Source: Terriglobus aquaticus (GTDB lineage Bacteria > Acidobacteriota > Terriglobia > Terriglobales > Acidobacteriaceae). From it: a stretch of DNA of 64,000 bases. The DNA lies in the NCBI RefSeq assembly GCF_025685415.1, contig NZ_JAGSYB010000001.1, forward strand, positions 620,001 to 684,000. Reading direction: 5' to 3'. Made by a program: the position numbers and the translations under genes. The notes below the pieces were generated by a model. That model was not told the origin of the DNA. It was given only the letters and a program-made list of their open reading frames with translations, and searched no databases. The first letter of the stretch is position 1. Each line of letters starts with the position of its first letter. Of this stretch, positions 41,711 to 51,432 are shown piece after piece.

Positions 41711-43345
41711 ATGCGACGCCATTTGCCATTCGCGGCCTTCGTTCTGTTGTCGGCAGCCATGCAGACGGCCATCTTTCCCATTGCAGGACCGCTGCCCGTC
41801 GCCCGCGCGCAACTTGCCTGGATCGCATGCCTCCCGTGGTTCTACTTGCTGTGCGTCCTCTCGCGTACAGCACCTCGCCAGCTTCTTCGGGCGACCCTAT
41901 GGTCCTATCTCTGCGGGGTTCTCTGGTACCTGGGCCACTGTTACTGGATCTTCCAGACGATGCACCGCTACGGCAACCTGTCCGCGCCCATGGCGGCCAT
42001 CGTGCTCGTGCTCTTTTGCCTGTACCTCGGTCTGTACCACGCACTGTTCGGTGCTCTTGCCGTCCTGCAGCTACGGCGCTTCACCGTCCGTCTGCACCCT
42101 CTGCTTCTCTCGTTCTCTCTCGCGGCTACCTGGGTTGCCGTCGAACTCGCCCGCGCTCGCGTCACCAGCTTTCCTTGGGATCTACTCGGATATTCCCAGG
42201 TAGACAATGCCGCCCTCACTGGCCTGGCGCCATTCGCAGGCATTTACAGCATCAGCTTCCTCATCGCCTGGATCAATGCTGCCTTCGCGCTCGCGCTTGT
42301 TTCGTTCGCCTCAGGCTCCGAAACATCAGCGACACGAGATCAGCCCCATCCGCGCCCACGCGACAACAAACCAGGGCTCGCTCTGGCAGTGGCATCCCTT
42401 GTGGCCCTCGTCAGCATCGTGGCTGGCTGGATTCACCACGCGCCGCGACCCCAGGCCGACCAACAGGCCATCGCCGTGCAGCCGAACCTGGATCCCTCAC
42501 CGCAGCCGAATCTTTCCGCCGTGCCGTTAGAACGGCAGCTCGCCAGTCTCACTACGGACGCTCTGCGCTCCTCCGCAACTCCCAGCGCTGCCGTAATCCT
42601 CTGGCCAGAGGCGCCAACACCGTGGGAAGTGCACGAGCCCCTGCTGCAGACGACCCTGACAGGCCTGGCCCGGAGCAGCGGCGCCCCGGTGATCGCGGAC
42701 AGCAACGCAGTGGATCGGGACCCGGCAAATCCCCGGCGCTTGCGGATGTACAACTCCGCCGGCCTGTTTACCGCGCAGGGCCTCCAAACCCGTTACGACA
42801 AGATTCACCTGGTGCCTTTCGGCGAGTTCGTTCCATACGCAGACCTGTTTCAGTTTGCCGGCGGCCTCACCGAACAGGTAGGTACATTTGACCGCGGCAC
42901 CCGGCGCATTCCACTCCGCGCGGCAGGCCACACCTATGGCGTCTTCATCTGTTACGAGTCCATTTTTCCTGACGAAGTTCGCCAGCTCGTAGCCAAGGGA
43001 GCCGACGTCTTGGTGAACCTGTCCGACGATGGCTGGTACGGAGATACCAGCGCGCCGTTTCAGCACAGCAACATGGCGCGAATGCGAGCCATCGAGAATC
43101 GGCGCTGGATGTTACGCGACACGAACACCGGCATCACCGAGTCGATCGATCCCTATGGAAACATCCGCGCCACCGCTCCGCGTCATCAGCGCCTGGCGGC
43201 TATGCTCCCGTTCGCCTTCACCAACGAGTCCACGTTTTACACGCGGCATGGCGATCTCTTCGCTTGGCTCTGTGTTGCACTCACGGCTGCCGCTCTTGCG
43301 GTATGCGCGGCGGGAGCTCATCGAGGCCCGTTCCGGGATCACTGA
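41711..43345 (+). CDS. lnt: Apolipoprotein N-acyltransferase
   Basis: 544 residues. Lnt transfers the third acyl chain to lipoproteins at the inner membrane. Several membrane helices lead into the nitrilase domain, which holds the triad: Glu in ILWPEAPTPW, Lys in YDKIHLVPFGEF and Cys in VFICYESIFPDE. A final membrane helix (LFAWLCVALTAAALAVCAAG) closes it. The ATG at 41711 starts the first helix. The gene is followed by prfB on the same strand. Confidence 0.96.
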   Translation: MRRHLPFAAFVLLSAAMQTAIFPIAGPLPVARAQLAWIACLPWFYLLCVLSRTAPRQLLRATLWSYLCGVLWYLGHCYWIFQTMHRYGNLSAPMAAIVLVLFCLYLGLYHALFGALAVLQLRRFTVRLHPLLLSFSLAATWVAVELARARVTSFPWDLLGYSQVDNAALTGLAPFAGIYSISFLIAWINAAFALALVSFASGSETSATRDQPHPRPRDNKPGLALAVASLVALVSIVAGWIHHAPRPQADQQAIAVQPNLDPSPQPNLSAVPLERQLASLTTDALRSSATPSAAVILWPEAPTPWEVHEPLLQTTLTGLARSSGAPVIADSNAVDRDPANPRRLRMYNSAGLFTAQGLQTRYDKIHLVPFGEFVPYADLFQFAGGLTEQVGTFDRGTRRIPLRAAGHTYGVFICYESIFPDEVRQLVAKGADVLVNLSDDGWYGDTSAPFQHSNMARMRAIENRRWMLRDTNTGITESIDPYGNIRATAPRHQRLAAMLPFAFTNESTFYTRHGDLFAWLCVALTAAALAVCAAGAHRGPFRDH

Positions 43346-43389
43346 CTCTGACTTGCTGACTCGCGGCCGCGCTGCTCTACTAACAACAG

Positions 43390-44518
43390 ATGATTACGGA
43401 TTTGGAGTACGCCTACTCCCCGGTTCGCGACCGCGTTCGCGAACTGCGGGAGTATCTTTGACCGTCCCCGCCTTGAGAAAGAACTAGCTTCCGTAGAGCA
43501 GCAGATTGCCGACCCCGCAGTCTGGGCAGACGCAGCGCGTTCGCAGCCACTCATGCGCGAACGCAAGCGGCTTGAGTCTCTCCTCAGTGAAGACAGGGAA
43601 CTCGAGCGCCGCGCCGCCGACGTCGAAGCCTACTTCGACCTGGCTCGCGAGGGCGAAAACGTCGAAGCCGAACTGGAATCCGAAATCCACAACACCGAGG
43701 CCTTCGCCGAGTCCCTCGAAACCCGCACCCTGCTCTCCGGCGAGAGCGACGCTCTCAACGCCATCGTCACCGTCCACCCGGGCGCGGGCGGTACCGAATC
43801 GCAGGACTGGGCAGAGATGCTCATGCGGATGTATCTGCGCTGGGCCGAGCGCGAGGGCTTTAAAACGGAGATCAACGAGATCCAGGATGGCGACGAAGCC
43901 GGCATCAAATCTGCCACCTTCACCATCTCTGGCGAAAACGCATTCGGCATGCTCAGCGGAGAAACCGGCGTACATCGCCTGGTCCGTATCTCGCCCTTCG
44001 ACTCTGCCAAGCGTCGGCACACCTCGTTCTCTTCAGTCTTTGTCTCGCCAGAAATCGATGACTCCATCGTCATCGACATCAAGCCCGATGAGCTCCGTAC
44101 CGACACCTACCGTTCCGGCGGCAAGGGCGGCCAGCACGTCAACACCACAGACTCCGCGGTCCGCATTACCCACCTACCGACTGGCATCGTGGCCGCCTGC
44201 CAGAACGAGCGCTCGCAGCACAAGAACCGCGAAAAGGCCATGAAGATGCTCCGCTCGCGCCTCTACGAGTACGAGCTCGCAAAGAAGCAGGCAGCCTCCA
44301 AGAAGCTGGAAGACTCCAAGCTCGACATCAACTTCGGCTCACAGATCCGCTCCTACGTGCTGCAGCCTTATCGCATGGTGAAAGACCTCAGAACCAGAGT
44401 GGAGTCGGGCGACGTCGATAAGGTCCTCGACGGCGGGCTCGCGCCGTTCATTCGCGGCTACCTCAAGATGCGTCGCGAAGGAAACATCCCCGCGCCGATC
44501 GACGATACCGAGGATTAG
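43390..44518 (+). CDS. prfB: Peptide chain release factor 2, with programmed +1 frameshift
   Basis: RF2 recognises UGA and UAA. The gene opens at ATG 43390, reads 23 codons and meets CTT TGA at 43456-43461. Skipping T43459 gives CTT GAC and continues in frame to 44518, for 375 residues in total. A Shine-Dalgarno-like CGGGAG sits just upstream of the slip site, as in the autoregulatory RF2 frameshift of E. coli. Downstream the GGQ motif reads SGGKGGQHVNTTDSAV, and SPF (ISPFDSAKR) marks the stop-codon-reading loop. It follows lnt by 44 bases. Confidence 0.96.
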
Positions 44519-44589
44519 CAGGGCGTAGGCGGGCTAACCTTCTGGGTCTCTGCCGGATAGGCCCGCCGCCGGGGCGCATCCAAGTGGGT

Positions 44590-45081
44590 ATGAGCGAACA
44601 TCCGCTGCGCGTCGCCCTCCTTGAACAGATCACCGCCCTGCTGGATGGCGGTCAGGCCCACGTCTCCTTCGACGACGCCGTCACGGATTTGCCCTTCGCA
44701 AAGCAGGGCATCGTCCCGCCCGGGCTGCCGTACTCCGCCTGGCAATTGCTGGAACACCTCCGCATCGCGCAGCGTGACATTCTTGATTTCAGCGACAACG
44801 CCGCGAACACCTACAAGCCCATGGCGTGGCCCGACGATTACTGGCCGAAGCTTCCCACCCCACCCCATGAGTCCGCGTGGCAAGAAGCGGTCGACCAGAT
44901 TCGAACCGACCGCGAGCGCTTTGAAGCTTTGCTGCAAGCCGGCGACCTCACCACGCCATTCCCATGGGGGCAGGGACAAACTTTGCTTCGCGAGGCCTTG
45001 CTCATCGCCGACCACAACGCCTACCATCTGGGCGAAATCGTCACGGTGCGCCGGTTGCTAGGAGAGTGGAAGTCTGCATGA
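44590..45081 (+). CDS. DinB-family protein
   Basis: 163 residues. The helical-bundle His ligands show in LPYSAWQLLEHLRIAQRDIL and LLIADHNAYHLGEIV, typical of DinB/YfiT proteins. The ATG at 44590 is preferred; a GTG lies 6 bases before it. It overlaps the CoA-binding gene by 4 bases (ATGA), so both are translated together. Confidence 0.86.
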   Translation: MSEHPLRVALLEQITALLDGGQAHVSFDDAVTDLPFAKQGIVPPGLPYSAWQLLEHLRIAQRDILDFSDNAANTYKPMAWPDDYWPKLPTPPHESAWQEAVDQIRTDRERFEALLQAGDLTTPFPWGQGQTLLREALLIADHNAYHLGEIVTVRRLLGEWKSA

Positions 45082-45479
45082 ACGAACCGGACACAATCCG
45101 TCGCATGCTGGCAGCCCGCACCATCGCGGTCATCGGTCTCTCCGACGATCCCGCCAAACCCAGCCACTACGTTTCCCGCTACATGCAGTCGGCCGGCTGT
45201 CGCATCCTGCCGGTCAATCCTTCTCTCGACCATGTGCTCGGGGAGCGGGCCTATCCTTCACTCACGGCACTGCCTGAAACGCCCGAGCTCGTCAACGTCT
45301 TCCGCCTGCCCCGCTACATCCCGGCCATCGTGGACGAGATGATCGCGCTGGGTCTCACACAACTCTGGGTCCAGCAGGGCATCCTTCATCGTGAGGCAGC
45401 GCAGCACGCCGAGGCTCACGGGATCTCGGTCGTCATGGACCGCTGCATCATGGTCGAGCATCGGATGCAGCGTTTCTAG
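45078..45479 (+). CDS. CoA-binding domain protein (YccU-like)
   Basis: 133 residues with a Rossmann CoA_binding_2 fold: TIAVIGLSDDPAKPSHYVSRYM, then RILPVNPS, NVFRLPRYIPAIVDEMIALG and LWVQQGI. Family members bind CoA or act with succinyl-CoA-ligase folds; the true role is not known. Starts within the end of the DinB gene. Confidence 0.92.
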   Translation: MNEPDTIRRMLAARTIAVIGLSDDPAKPSHYVSRYMQSAGCRILPVNPSLDHVLGERAYPSLTALPETPELVNVFRLPRYIPAIVDEMIALGLTQLWVQQGILHREAAQHAEAHGISVVMDRCIMVEHRMQRF

Positions 45480-45529
45480 CCTCTTCCAGGTCGCCCGCAC
45501 CATCCGGCACCTTCTATCATCTAAAAATC

Positions 45530-47737
45530 ATGCCTTTTCGCGCCGCCGGCAAATACATCGTCACGCTCTTGCTGCTCCTCGTGCTGAGTGTGGCGTGTTC
45601 GGCCCGCGCCCAAAAGGCGGTTTACGGCAACGGCGGCCCAGGCCCCATCAAAGCTGACCACCTCACGGTGGAACTGGTCAGCGCCGGGCCCGACATCGCT
45701 GCGGGCGGAACGCAGACGCTCGGTTTCGTCTTCACGCTGGAAGACAAGTGGCACATCTACTGGAAGAACGCTGGTTTCGCCGGCTTTCCACCTTCCGTCG
45801 ACTGGTCTCTGCCAAAGGGCATCACGGCCGATGATCTCCAGTTTCCCCAGCCCACGCGTCTGCCATTCCAAGGTGCCGTCGATTACGGGTACGAGGACAA
45901 CGTCACGTACCCCTTCGTTGTTCATGCCGCGCCCAACGCCAAGCCCGGCAAAGACGGCACCATCCACCTCTCCGGTCACCTGAAGTGGCTTGTCTGCCGT
46001 GAACAGTGCGTTCCCGGCACTGCGGACCTCGGCATCGACCTCCACCTGGTGCCCGCCGGCACCGCTGTCGCGCAGCAGGGAACTCAGGTTGGTCCGATTG
46101 CGAACGCGCTAAAGCACATTCCTGAGCAGCCTCGACAGGGCTTCTCCGCGCACGCCGTCTCCGACGGCAAGCACATCGCGCTGACGTTCCTCACCGGCAC
46201 CCACGAAACCGACGCGGAGTTCTACCCGCTCGACGAACAGCTCCTGCAGGACAACGCAGATCAGCCCATTGACTCACTGCCCGACGGTGCGCGCATCTAT
46301 CTCACGCTTCTGCCCAACACACCGGCACCGAAGCAGATCCACGGCGTGGTGGAGCTGAACGAGGACGAAAGCTACCAGATCACGGCAGACGTGGCTCCGG
46401 GCGCCGTCGCAATGCCTGCTGCTACAGACAGCGCTGCGCACCCGCAAGGCGCTTCTGCTTCGAGTGGCGCCGGCGAGGTCACCGCGCTCACCGCGATGGC
46501 TCTAGCCTTCGCGGGCGGCATCATCCTGAACCTCATGCCGTGCGTCTTTCCAGTGCTGTTCCTCAAAGCGCTGTCTCTGGTTCAGTCCAGCGGCGAAGAT
46601 CGGCAGCGCTCCCGCGCCCACGGCCTGGTGTACACGGCCGGCATCGTCGCTTCCTTCTGGGCCATCGTCGCGGTCTTGCTGGCGCTGCGCAGCGGCGGGG
46701 CACGCTTCGGCTGGGGTTTCCAGCTCCAGTCGCCCGGCTTCGTCGGCGTTCTCGCGCTGTTGCTGTTCTTCTTTGCTCTCTCGCTGAGTGGTGTCTTCGA
46801 ACTCGGACTGTCCCTCACCTCCGCGGGTGATTCGCTCACCCGCAAGCAGGGCTATGCCGGCTCGTTCTTCACGGGAGTTCTTGCCACGGTCGTGGCTACC
46901 CCGTGCGTTGGCCCGTTCATGGGCGTCGCCATCGGGTACGCCCTCTCGCAGCCTGCGATCGTGACGCTGCTGGTCTTCACCGCGCTCGCGCTCGGGCTCG
47001 CACTGCCGTATCTCGCTCTCACCTTCTTTCCATCTCTCATGCGCTGGCTGCCTAAGCCCGGGGCGTGGATGGAGACCCTGAAGCAGATCACCGCAATTCC
47101 GCTGTACTTCACAGTCATCTGGCTGGTCTACCTGTACGGCCGGCTGTTCGGGTCGGGCGACCCGTTCAGCAGTGTGGATCAGGCAGCCATGCTGCTGGTC
47201 GCCCTGCTCGTTCTGTCGATCGGCGCTTGGATCCTCGGTCGCTGGCCCCGGAGTCGAGCTGCCACCATCACAGCGGTGCTTTTCCTTGCCGGAGCCGTGG
47301 CTCTGCCTTTCGCGTTGCGTCCCACACCGCAGGAACTTGCACAGCACGGCCAGGCCGCGATGCAAATCGGCGGGGGCGCATCCAGCAAGTGGCAGCCCTT
47401 CACTCCAGCAGCACTCGACCAGGCGCGCGCTGGCGGCAAGTCCGTCTTCGTCGATTTCACCGCCGCCTGGTGCCTGAGCTGCCAGGTGAACGAAAAGCTC
47501 GTTCTGCACACCGACGAAGTGCAATCCGCTCTGCAGAAGAGCAACTTCGTCCTCATGCGTGCCGACTGGACGCAGTACGATCCGGGCATCACCAACGCAC
47601 TCTCAGCCATCGGCCGAAGCGGAGTTCCAACCTACGTTATTTACCCGGGCTCAACCAGTGCCAAGCCCGACGTGTTGCCGGAAGTGTTGACGAAGTCCGT
47701 CGTCCTCGCCGCGATCCAGAAAGACGCAGCGAAGTAG
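45530..47737 (+). CDS. dsbD: Protein-disulfide reductase, DsbD family
   Basis: 735 residues. DsbD-type proteins carry electrons from cytoplasmic thioredoxin across the membrane. A signal peptide is followed by a periplasmic domain with a Cys pair in WLVCREQCVPG, then eight membrane helices from about residue 320 (AFAGGIILNLMPCVFPVLFLK and VVATPCVGPFMGVAIGYAL, each with the transport Cys), and a C-terminal thioredoxin domain with TAAWCLSCQVNEK. The N-terminal region is larger than in E. coli. It follows a CoA-binding gene by 50 bases. Confidence 0.94.
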   Translation: MPFRAAGKYIVTLLLLLVLSVACSARAQKAVYGNGGPGPIKADHLTVELVSAGPDIAAGGTQTLGFVFTLEDKWHIYWKNAGFAGFPPSVDWSLPKGITADDLQFPQPTRLPFQGAVDYGYEDNVTYPFVVHAAPNAKPGKDGTIHLSGHLKWLVCREQCVPGTADLGIDLHLVPAGTAVAQQGTQVGPIANALKHIPEQPRQGFSAHAVSDGKHIALTFLTGTHETDAEFYPLDEQLLQDNADQPIDSLPDGARIYLTLLPNTPAPKQIHGVVELNEDESYQITADVAPGAVAMPAATDSAAHPQGASASSGAGEVTALTAMALAFAGGIILNLMPCVFPVLFLKALSLVQSSGEDRQRSRAHGLVYTAGIVASFWAIVAVLLALRSGGARFGWGFQLQSPGFVGVLALLLFFFALSLSGVFELGLSLTSAGDSLTRKQGYAGSFFTGVLATVVATPCVGPFMGVAIGYALSQPAIVTLLVFTALALGLALPYLALTFFPSLMRWLPKPGAWMETLKQITAIPLYFTVIWLVYLYGRLFGSGDPFSSVDQAAMLLVALLVLSIGAWILGRWPRSRAATITAVLFLAGAVALPFALRPTPQELAQHGQAAMQIGGGASSKWQPFTPAALDQARAGGKSVFVDFTAAWCLSCQVNEKLVLHTDEVQSALQKSNFVLMRADWTQYDPGITNALSAIGRSGVPTYVIYPGSTSAKPDVLPEVLTKSVVLAAIQKDAAK

Positions 47738-47748
47738 GTGCTGCTGGG

Positions 47749-49080
47749 CTACTCGCGACCCTGCAGACGTCGGACTTCGGCCAGCCGGGCCGCAAGCTGC
47801 CGCTCCCGGCCTTCCTCGGTCGGCACGTAGTACCGCCGGCCCTCCAGTGAGCCGGGCAGGCATTGCATCGCCGCAACCTTGCCCTCAACGTCGTGTGCGT
47901 ACTGGTAGTCCTTGCCGTAATCCAGCGCCTTCAACAGCTTTGTGGGTGCATTGCGCAGGTGCAGCGGAACCGGCTCTGCCGCAGTACTTTCCACATCCGC
48001 CGCTACATCGCTCCAGGCGCGATAGACCGCATTCGACTTGGGCGCCAGAGCCAAATAGACGGTCGCTTGCGCCAATGCCAACTCACCTTCCGGCGATCCC
48101 AGCAGATGCATTGCCTGCTGCGCGCTGAGGCACAGGTTCAACGCCTCCGGCGCCGCCAGCCCGATGTCTTCGACCGCCATCCGGATGAGCCGCCGCGCCA
48201 CATACATCGCGTCTTCACCGCCAGCCAGCATCCTTCGCAGCCAGTACAGCGCCGCGTCCGCATCGCTGTTGCGCACACTCTTGTGCAAGGCGCTGATCAG
48301 GTCGTAGTGCTGCTCGCCGCTCTTGTCATACAGCAGCACACGCTGCTGCAACGCCTCGGCCGCGATCTCTTTGGTTAGCCGAGTCTCACCTCTCCCACGC
48401 AGCAGCGCCGCGGCGCTCTCCAGCGCGTTCAACGCATACCGAGCATCGCCACTCGCAAACTCCGCGATGGTGCGCAACGCATCTTCGTCCGCTTTCACGC
48501 CCTGCGCGCCAAGCCCCCGCTCCGCATCACCAAGCGCGCGCTGCATCAGCCCCAGCAGGTCGTCCTCACTCAGCGGCTGCAGCACATACACGCGACAGCG
48601 GGACAGCAACGCCCCGTTCACCTCAAAGGATGGGTTCTCTGTTGTTGCGCCAATCAGACGCAGCGCACCTCGCTCCACATAGGGCAGAAACGCATCCTGC
48701 TGCGCGCGGTTGAAGCGGTGAATCTCGTCCACAAACAGGATCGTGCGCGCACCCATTGATGCCGCACGCTCCGCATCCGCCATCACCTGTTTGATCTCTT
48801 TGATCCCGCTCGTTACCGCGCTGAACTCGACGAAGCTGGCGTGCGCCGTCGTCGCGATCAGCTTGGCCAGGCTCGTCTTGCCCGTCCCCGGCGGCCCCCA
48901 GAAGATCATCGACCCCGGCTCATCACGCTCAATCTGCAACCGCAGCGGCTTGCCCACACCCACCAGGTGCGCCTGACCCACGTACTCTTCCAGCGACCGA
49001 GGCCGCATCCGCTCTGCAAGTGGAGCGTTCCTCCCGGGCCCACTTGCCGCTGCGCTCACCCCCGTGTCAAACAGCCCCAT
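47749..49080 (-). CDS. rarA: Replication-associated recombination protein RarA (MgsA)
   Basis: 443 residues of the AAA+ clamp-loader-like family. Walker A is GPPGTGKTSLAKL, Walker B is ILFVDEIHRFNRAQQDAFLP, and the sensor region is RLIGATTENPSFEVNGALLSRC. The C-terminal region ends YVPTEEGRERQLAARL. It acts at stalled replication forks. It is convergent with dsbD and its start overlaps the upstream rRNA methylase stop. Confidence 0.96.
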   Translation of the reverse strand: MGLFDTGVSAAASGPGRNAPLAERMRPRSLEEYVGQAHLVGVGKPLRLQIERDEPGSMIFWGPPGTGKTSLAKLIATTAHASFVEFSAVTSGIKEIKQVMADAERAASMGARTILFVDEIHRFNRAQQDAFLPYVERGALRLIGATTENPSFEVNGALLSRCRVYVLQPLSEDDLLGLMQRALGDAERGLGAQGVKADEDALRTIAEFASGDARYALNALESAAALLRGRGETRLTKEIAAEALQQRVLLYDKSGEQHYDLISALHKSVRNSDADAALYWLRRMLAGGEDAMYVARRLIRMAVEDIGLAAPEALNLCLSAQQAMHLLGSPEGELALAQATVYLALAPKSNAVYRAWSDVAADVESTAAEPVPLHLRNAPTKLLKALDYGKDYQYAHDVEGKVAAMQCLPGSLEGRRYYVPTEEGRERQLAARLAEVRRLQGRE

Positions 49081-49859
49081 CAGCGCGCTCCGGCTCTCCG
49101 CTGCCGAGCGGCCTCGTACAGCAGCACCGACCCCGCGACCGCTGCGTTCAGGCTTTCGGTCGGCCCAGCCATGGGCAAGGTGATGCGGCCATCCGCCACA
49201 GCCAGCAGCTCTGGCGAAACTCCCCGACCCTCATTCCCGATCACCAGCACACACCCGCCACCCAGGTTGGCATCCGTCGCCGCCAGCGCTCCGTCCTCAT
49301 CGGCCACCGCTGCCAGCATCCTCGTTCCCAGCTTCTGCACCGCAGCGCGGAGGGTCTCGCTCCACCGAACCACCGGCATCCGAAACGCCGCACCGGCTGA
49401 CGCCCTCAGCGCCTTGCCGTTCCAGACGTCGGCCGTTCCCTCCGTGGCCAGTACCGCCGCCGCGCCAAACGCCTCCGCCGAACGCACCAGCGTCCCCACA
49501 TTCCCAGGATCCTGTACCTTGTCGAGTAACAGCAACAACTGCCCGGGTCGCGGCAGGAATCGCATCGTCGGCCGCGTCACCAGGGCTGCCATACCTTGCG
49601 AATGTTCCGTTGCCGCCACACTCGCGAACACTTCTCGCGAGAGAACCACTTGCTCTATCTCCGCGGGCAGGTCCGCCAGCAACTCAGTCCGGTCTTCGCG
49701 AACAAAAACGGCCAGGACTTCAGCCTCGTGCGTCTGCAGGGCTTCGCGCACCAGGTGTGGACTTTCGACGCCGATCGCGCCATCCTCGCCGCGGCCGGCC
49801 AGGGCAGCTCGCAGCGCTCGAACCCTGCTGTTCTGTCGGCTGGTGATCACCGCTGGCAT
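49080..49859 (-). CDS. SpoU/TrmH-family RNA 2'-O-methyltransferase
   Basis: 259 residues. An N-terminal RNA-binding domain (ITSRQNSRVRALRAAL) leads into the SPOUT knot, with motif 1 in KVQDPGNVGTLVRSAEAFG, motif 2 in VLVIGNEGRGVSPELL and motif 3 in ITLPMAGPTESLNAAVAGSVLLYE. It probably methylates rRNA or tRNA ribose. The specific nucleotide cannot be read. Overlaps rarA at the stop, so the two form an operon. Confidence 0.93.
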   Translation of the reverse strand: MPAVITSRQNSRVRALRAALAGRGEDGAIGVESPHLVREALQTHEAEVLAVFVREDRTELLADLPAEIEQVVLSREVFASVAATEHSQGMAALVTRPTMRFLPRPGQLLLLLDKVQDPGNVGTLVRSAEAFGAAAVLATEGTADVWNGKALRASAGAAFRMPVVRWSETLRAAVQKLGTRMLAAVADEDGALAATDANLGGGCVLVIGNEGRGVSPELLAVADGRITLPMAGPTESLNAAVAGSVLLYEAARQRRAGAR

Positions 49860-49984
49860 CCCTCGGATTCTACTGCGCTCCGTTACAGCTTTCGGATTCG
49901 GCCCAACCTCCGCAGCCCGCCAAAGCCGGCACTGCTCCCCCGGCTGTGCTACGCTGCGGCTCTAAGGCAAGCTGGAGAACCCTG

Positions 49985-50629
49985 TTGAACGCTGAACTGT
50001 TGCGCATGCACCCCGACGAGCCGGAGGCCGATCTCGTCCGTTACGTCGCCGAGCATATCCGCTCCGGCCAGGTAGCAGCGCTCCCCACCGATACCTTCTA
50101 CGGTCTTGCCGTCGATCCAGTGAATCTCCGCGCCGTGGAACAGATCTACGAGATCAAGACCCGCGCACGCCACAAGCCGCTCAGCCTGCTTCTTGCTGAA
50201 ACGGCACAGGCCTACGAGGTGGCCCGCGACCTGGACGGCGCCTTTGACACGCTCGCCGAACAGTTCTGGCCCGGTCCGCTCACCATCGTCGTCAAGGCGG
50301 GCTCCCGTCTGCCGTTGCGCGTCACCGCTTACACCGGCAACGTCGCCATCCGCGTTCCCGAGGCGCCCATTCCGCGCGCCGTTGTGCAGGAACTCGGTCT
50401 GCCGATCACGGCTACGTCTGCAAACCTGCGCAACATGCCCGAGTGCACCTGGGCCGGCTGTGTTCGCGATCAGCTTGGCAACCAGATTCCTCTTATCGTG
50501 GACGGTGGTCCCACCGCTCATTCCGTGCCCACCACCATCGTTGACCTGAGCGGCGGCGGCAACTCCTGGATGATCCTCCGCCAGGGTGCCATCCCTACCC
50601 ACGCCATCGCTCTGGCGCTCCAGCGGTAG
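49985..50629 (+). CDS. tsaC: Threonylcarbamoyl-AMP synthase (TsaC/Sua5/YrdC)
   Basis: About 214 residues from a TTG with GGAG at 8 bases; an ATG at 49946 is also open. The YrdC fold motifs are GQVAALPTDTFYGLAVD, YEIKTRARHKPLSLLLAE and LPITATSANLRN. The enzyme makes the threonylcarbamoyl adenylate used for the t6A37 modification of ANN-decoding tRNAs. It ends 5 bases before the YdcF gene. Confidence 0.95.
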   Translation: MNAELLRMHPDEPEADLVRYVAEHIRSGQVAALPTDTFYGLAVDPVNLRAVEQIYEIKTRARHKPLSLLLAETAQAYEVARDLDGAFDTLAEQFWPGPLTIVVKAGSRLPLRVTAYTGNVAIRVPEAPIPRAVVQELGLPITATSANLRNMPECTWAGCVRDQLGNQIPLIVDGGPTAHSVPTTIVDLSGGGNSWMILRQGAIPTHAIALALQR

Positions 50630-50634
50630 CTCTC

Positions 50635-51303
50635 ATGAGAGGCGCACGCAGACCGGACCGCCGCAAGCGTCGCGTGTCGCTGCTGGGCACGCTGTTCCTG
50701 CTCGTGCTCTGCGCGGCTTTCGGATGGTTCGCCTGGTTGTACCACCAAATCGATCAGGTCGGCCGTGTGGACGACGCTCACCCCTCGGACGCGATTGCGG
50801 TCTTCGGCGCGGCGCAGTATGTGGGGCACCCGTCCCCGGTGTTCCACGCCCGGCTGGAACATGCCGTTTCGCTCTATGAGCGCCAGATCGCCCCGCTCGT
50901 CATCGTTCTGGGAGGCAGCGGCGATGAACACTCCACCCAAACCGAGGGAGCGGTGGGCCGGGACTACCTGCTCGCGCGCGGCATCCCGTACGACCACATC
51001 CTTGCGGAAACCGAATCCGTGGACACCGAGCAGCAGGCCGAGCGGCTGGCGGACATCGCTCGCGCTCGCGGACTTCGCTCCGTCGTGGTCGTCAGCGACC
51101 CCAGCCACCTCTTCCGCATCGCCGAGCTTTGCCGCGAACAAGGTTTGGATGTGCACACCTCGCCGCGTTCCACCTTCGGCACCATCTCCGCCACCGAGCG
51201 GCGCAAACGCGTCCTCCACGAAATGCTCAGCTACACCGCCCTACGGTTCCACTTGCAGGCCAGCTTCGTGCACCGCTGGCTCCAAGGCAGGGAAGACCTG
51301 TAA
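50635..51303 (+). CDS. YdcF/SanA-like (DUF218) membrane protein
   Basis: 222 residues. One N-terminal membrane helix (LLGTLFLLVLCAAFGWFAWLY) anchors a DUF218 Rossmann-like domain: DAIAVFGAAQYVG, PLVIVLGGSGDEHS, ILAETESVDTEQQAERL and VVVVSDPSHLFRIAELC. Relatives are linked to envelope integrity and cell-wall stress; the exact activity is not known. Follows tsaC by 5 bases, in one operon. Confidence 0.9.
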   Translation: MRGARRPDRRKRRVSLLGTLFLLVLCAAFGWFAWLYHQIDQVGRVDDAHPSDAIAVFGAAQYVGHPSPVFHARLEHAVSLYERQIAPLVIVLGGSGDEHSTQTEGAVGRDYLLARGIPYDHILAETESVDTEQQAERLADIARARGLRSVVVVSDPSHLFRIAELCREQGLDVHTSPRSTFGTISATERRKRVLHEMLSYTALRFHLQASFVHRWLQGREDL

Positions 51304-51432
51304 CGCGACTCCGCCTCACTTGGCCCACGCGCGGCGCGTTCCTCTTCACGACCCGCCACAAAGTCCGACTCTTATACAATCTTCCTGATACCTTTTCGTC
51401 CGCGAGCACGGTCTCACCGGCAGGAGCAGCAT

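Noticed and set aside
46502-47524. A 340-codon leftward open frame opposite dsbD
   Set aside because: Composition is Glu/Gln/Arg-rich without motifs, and the opposite strand is an intact DsbD protein.
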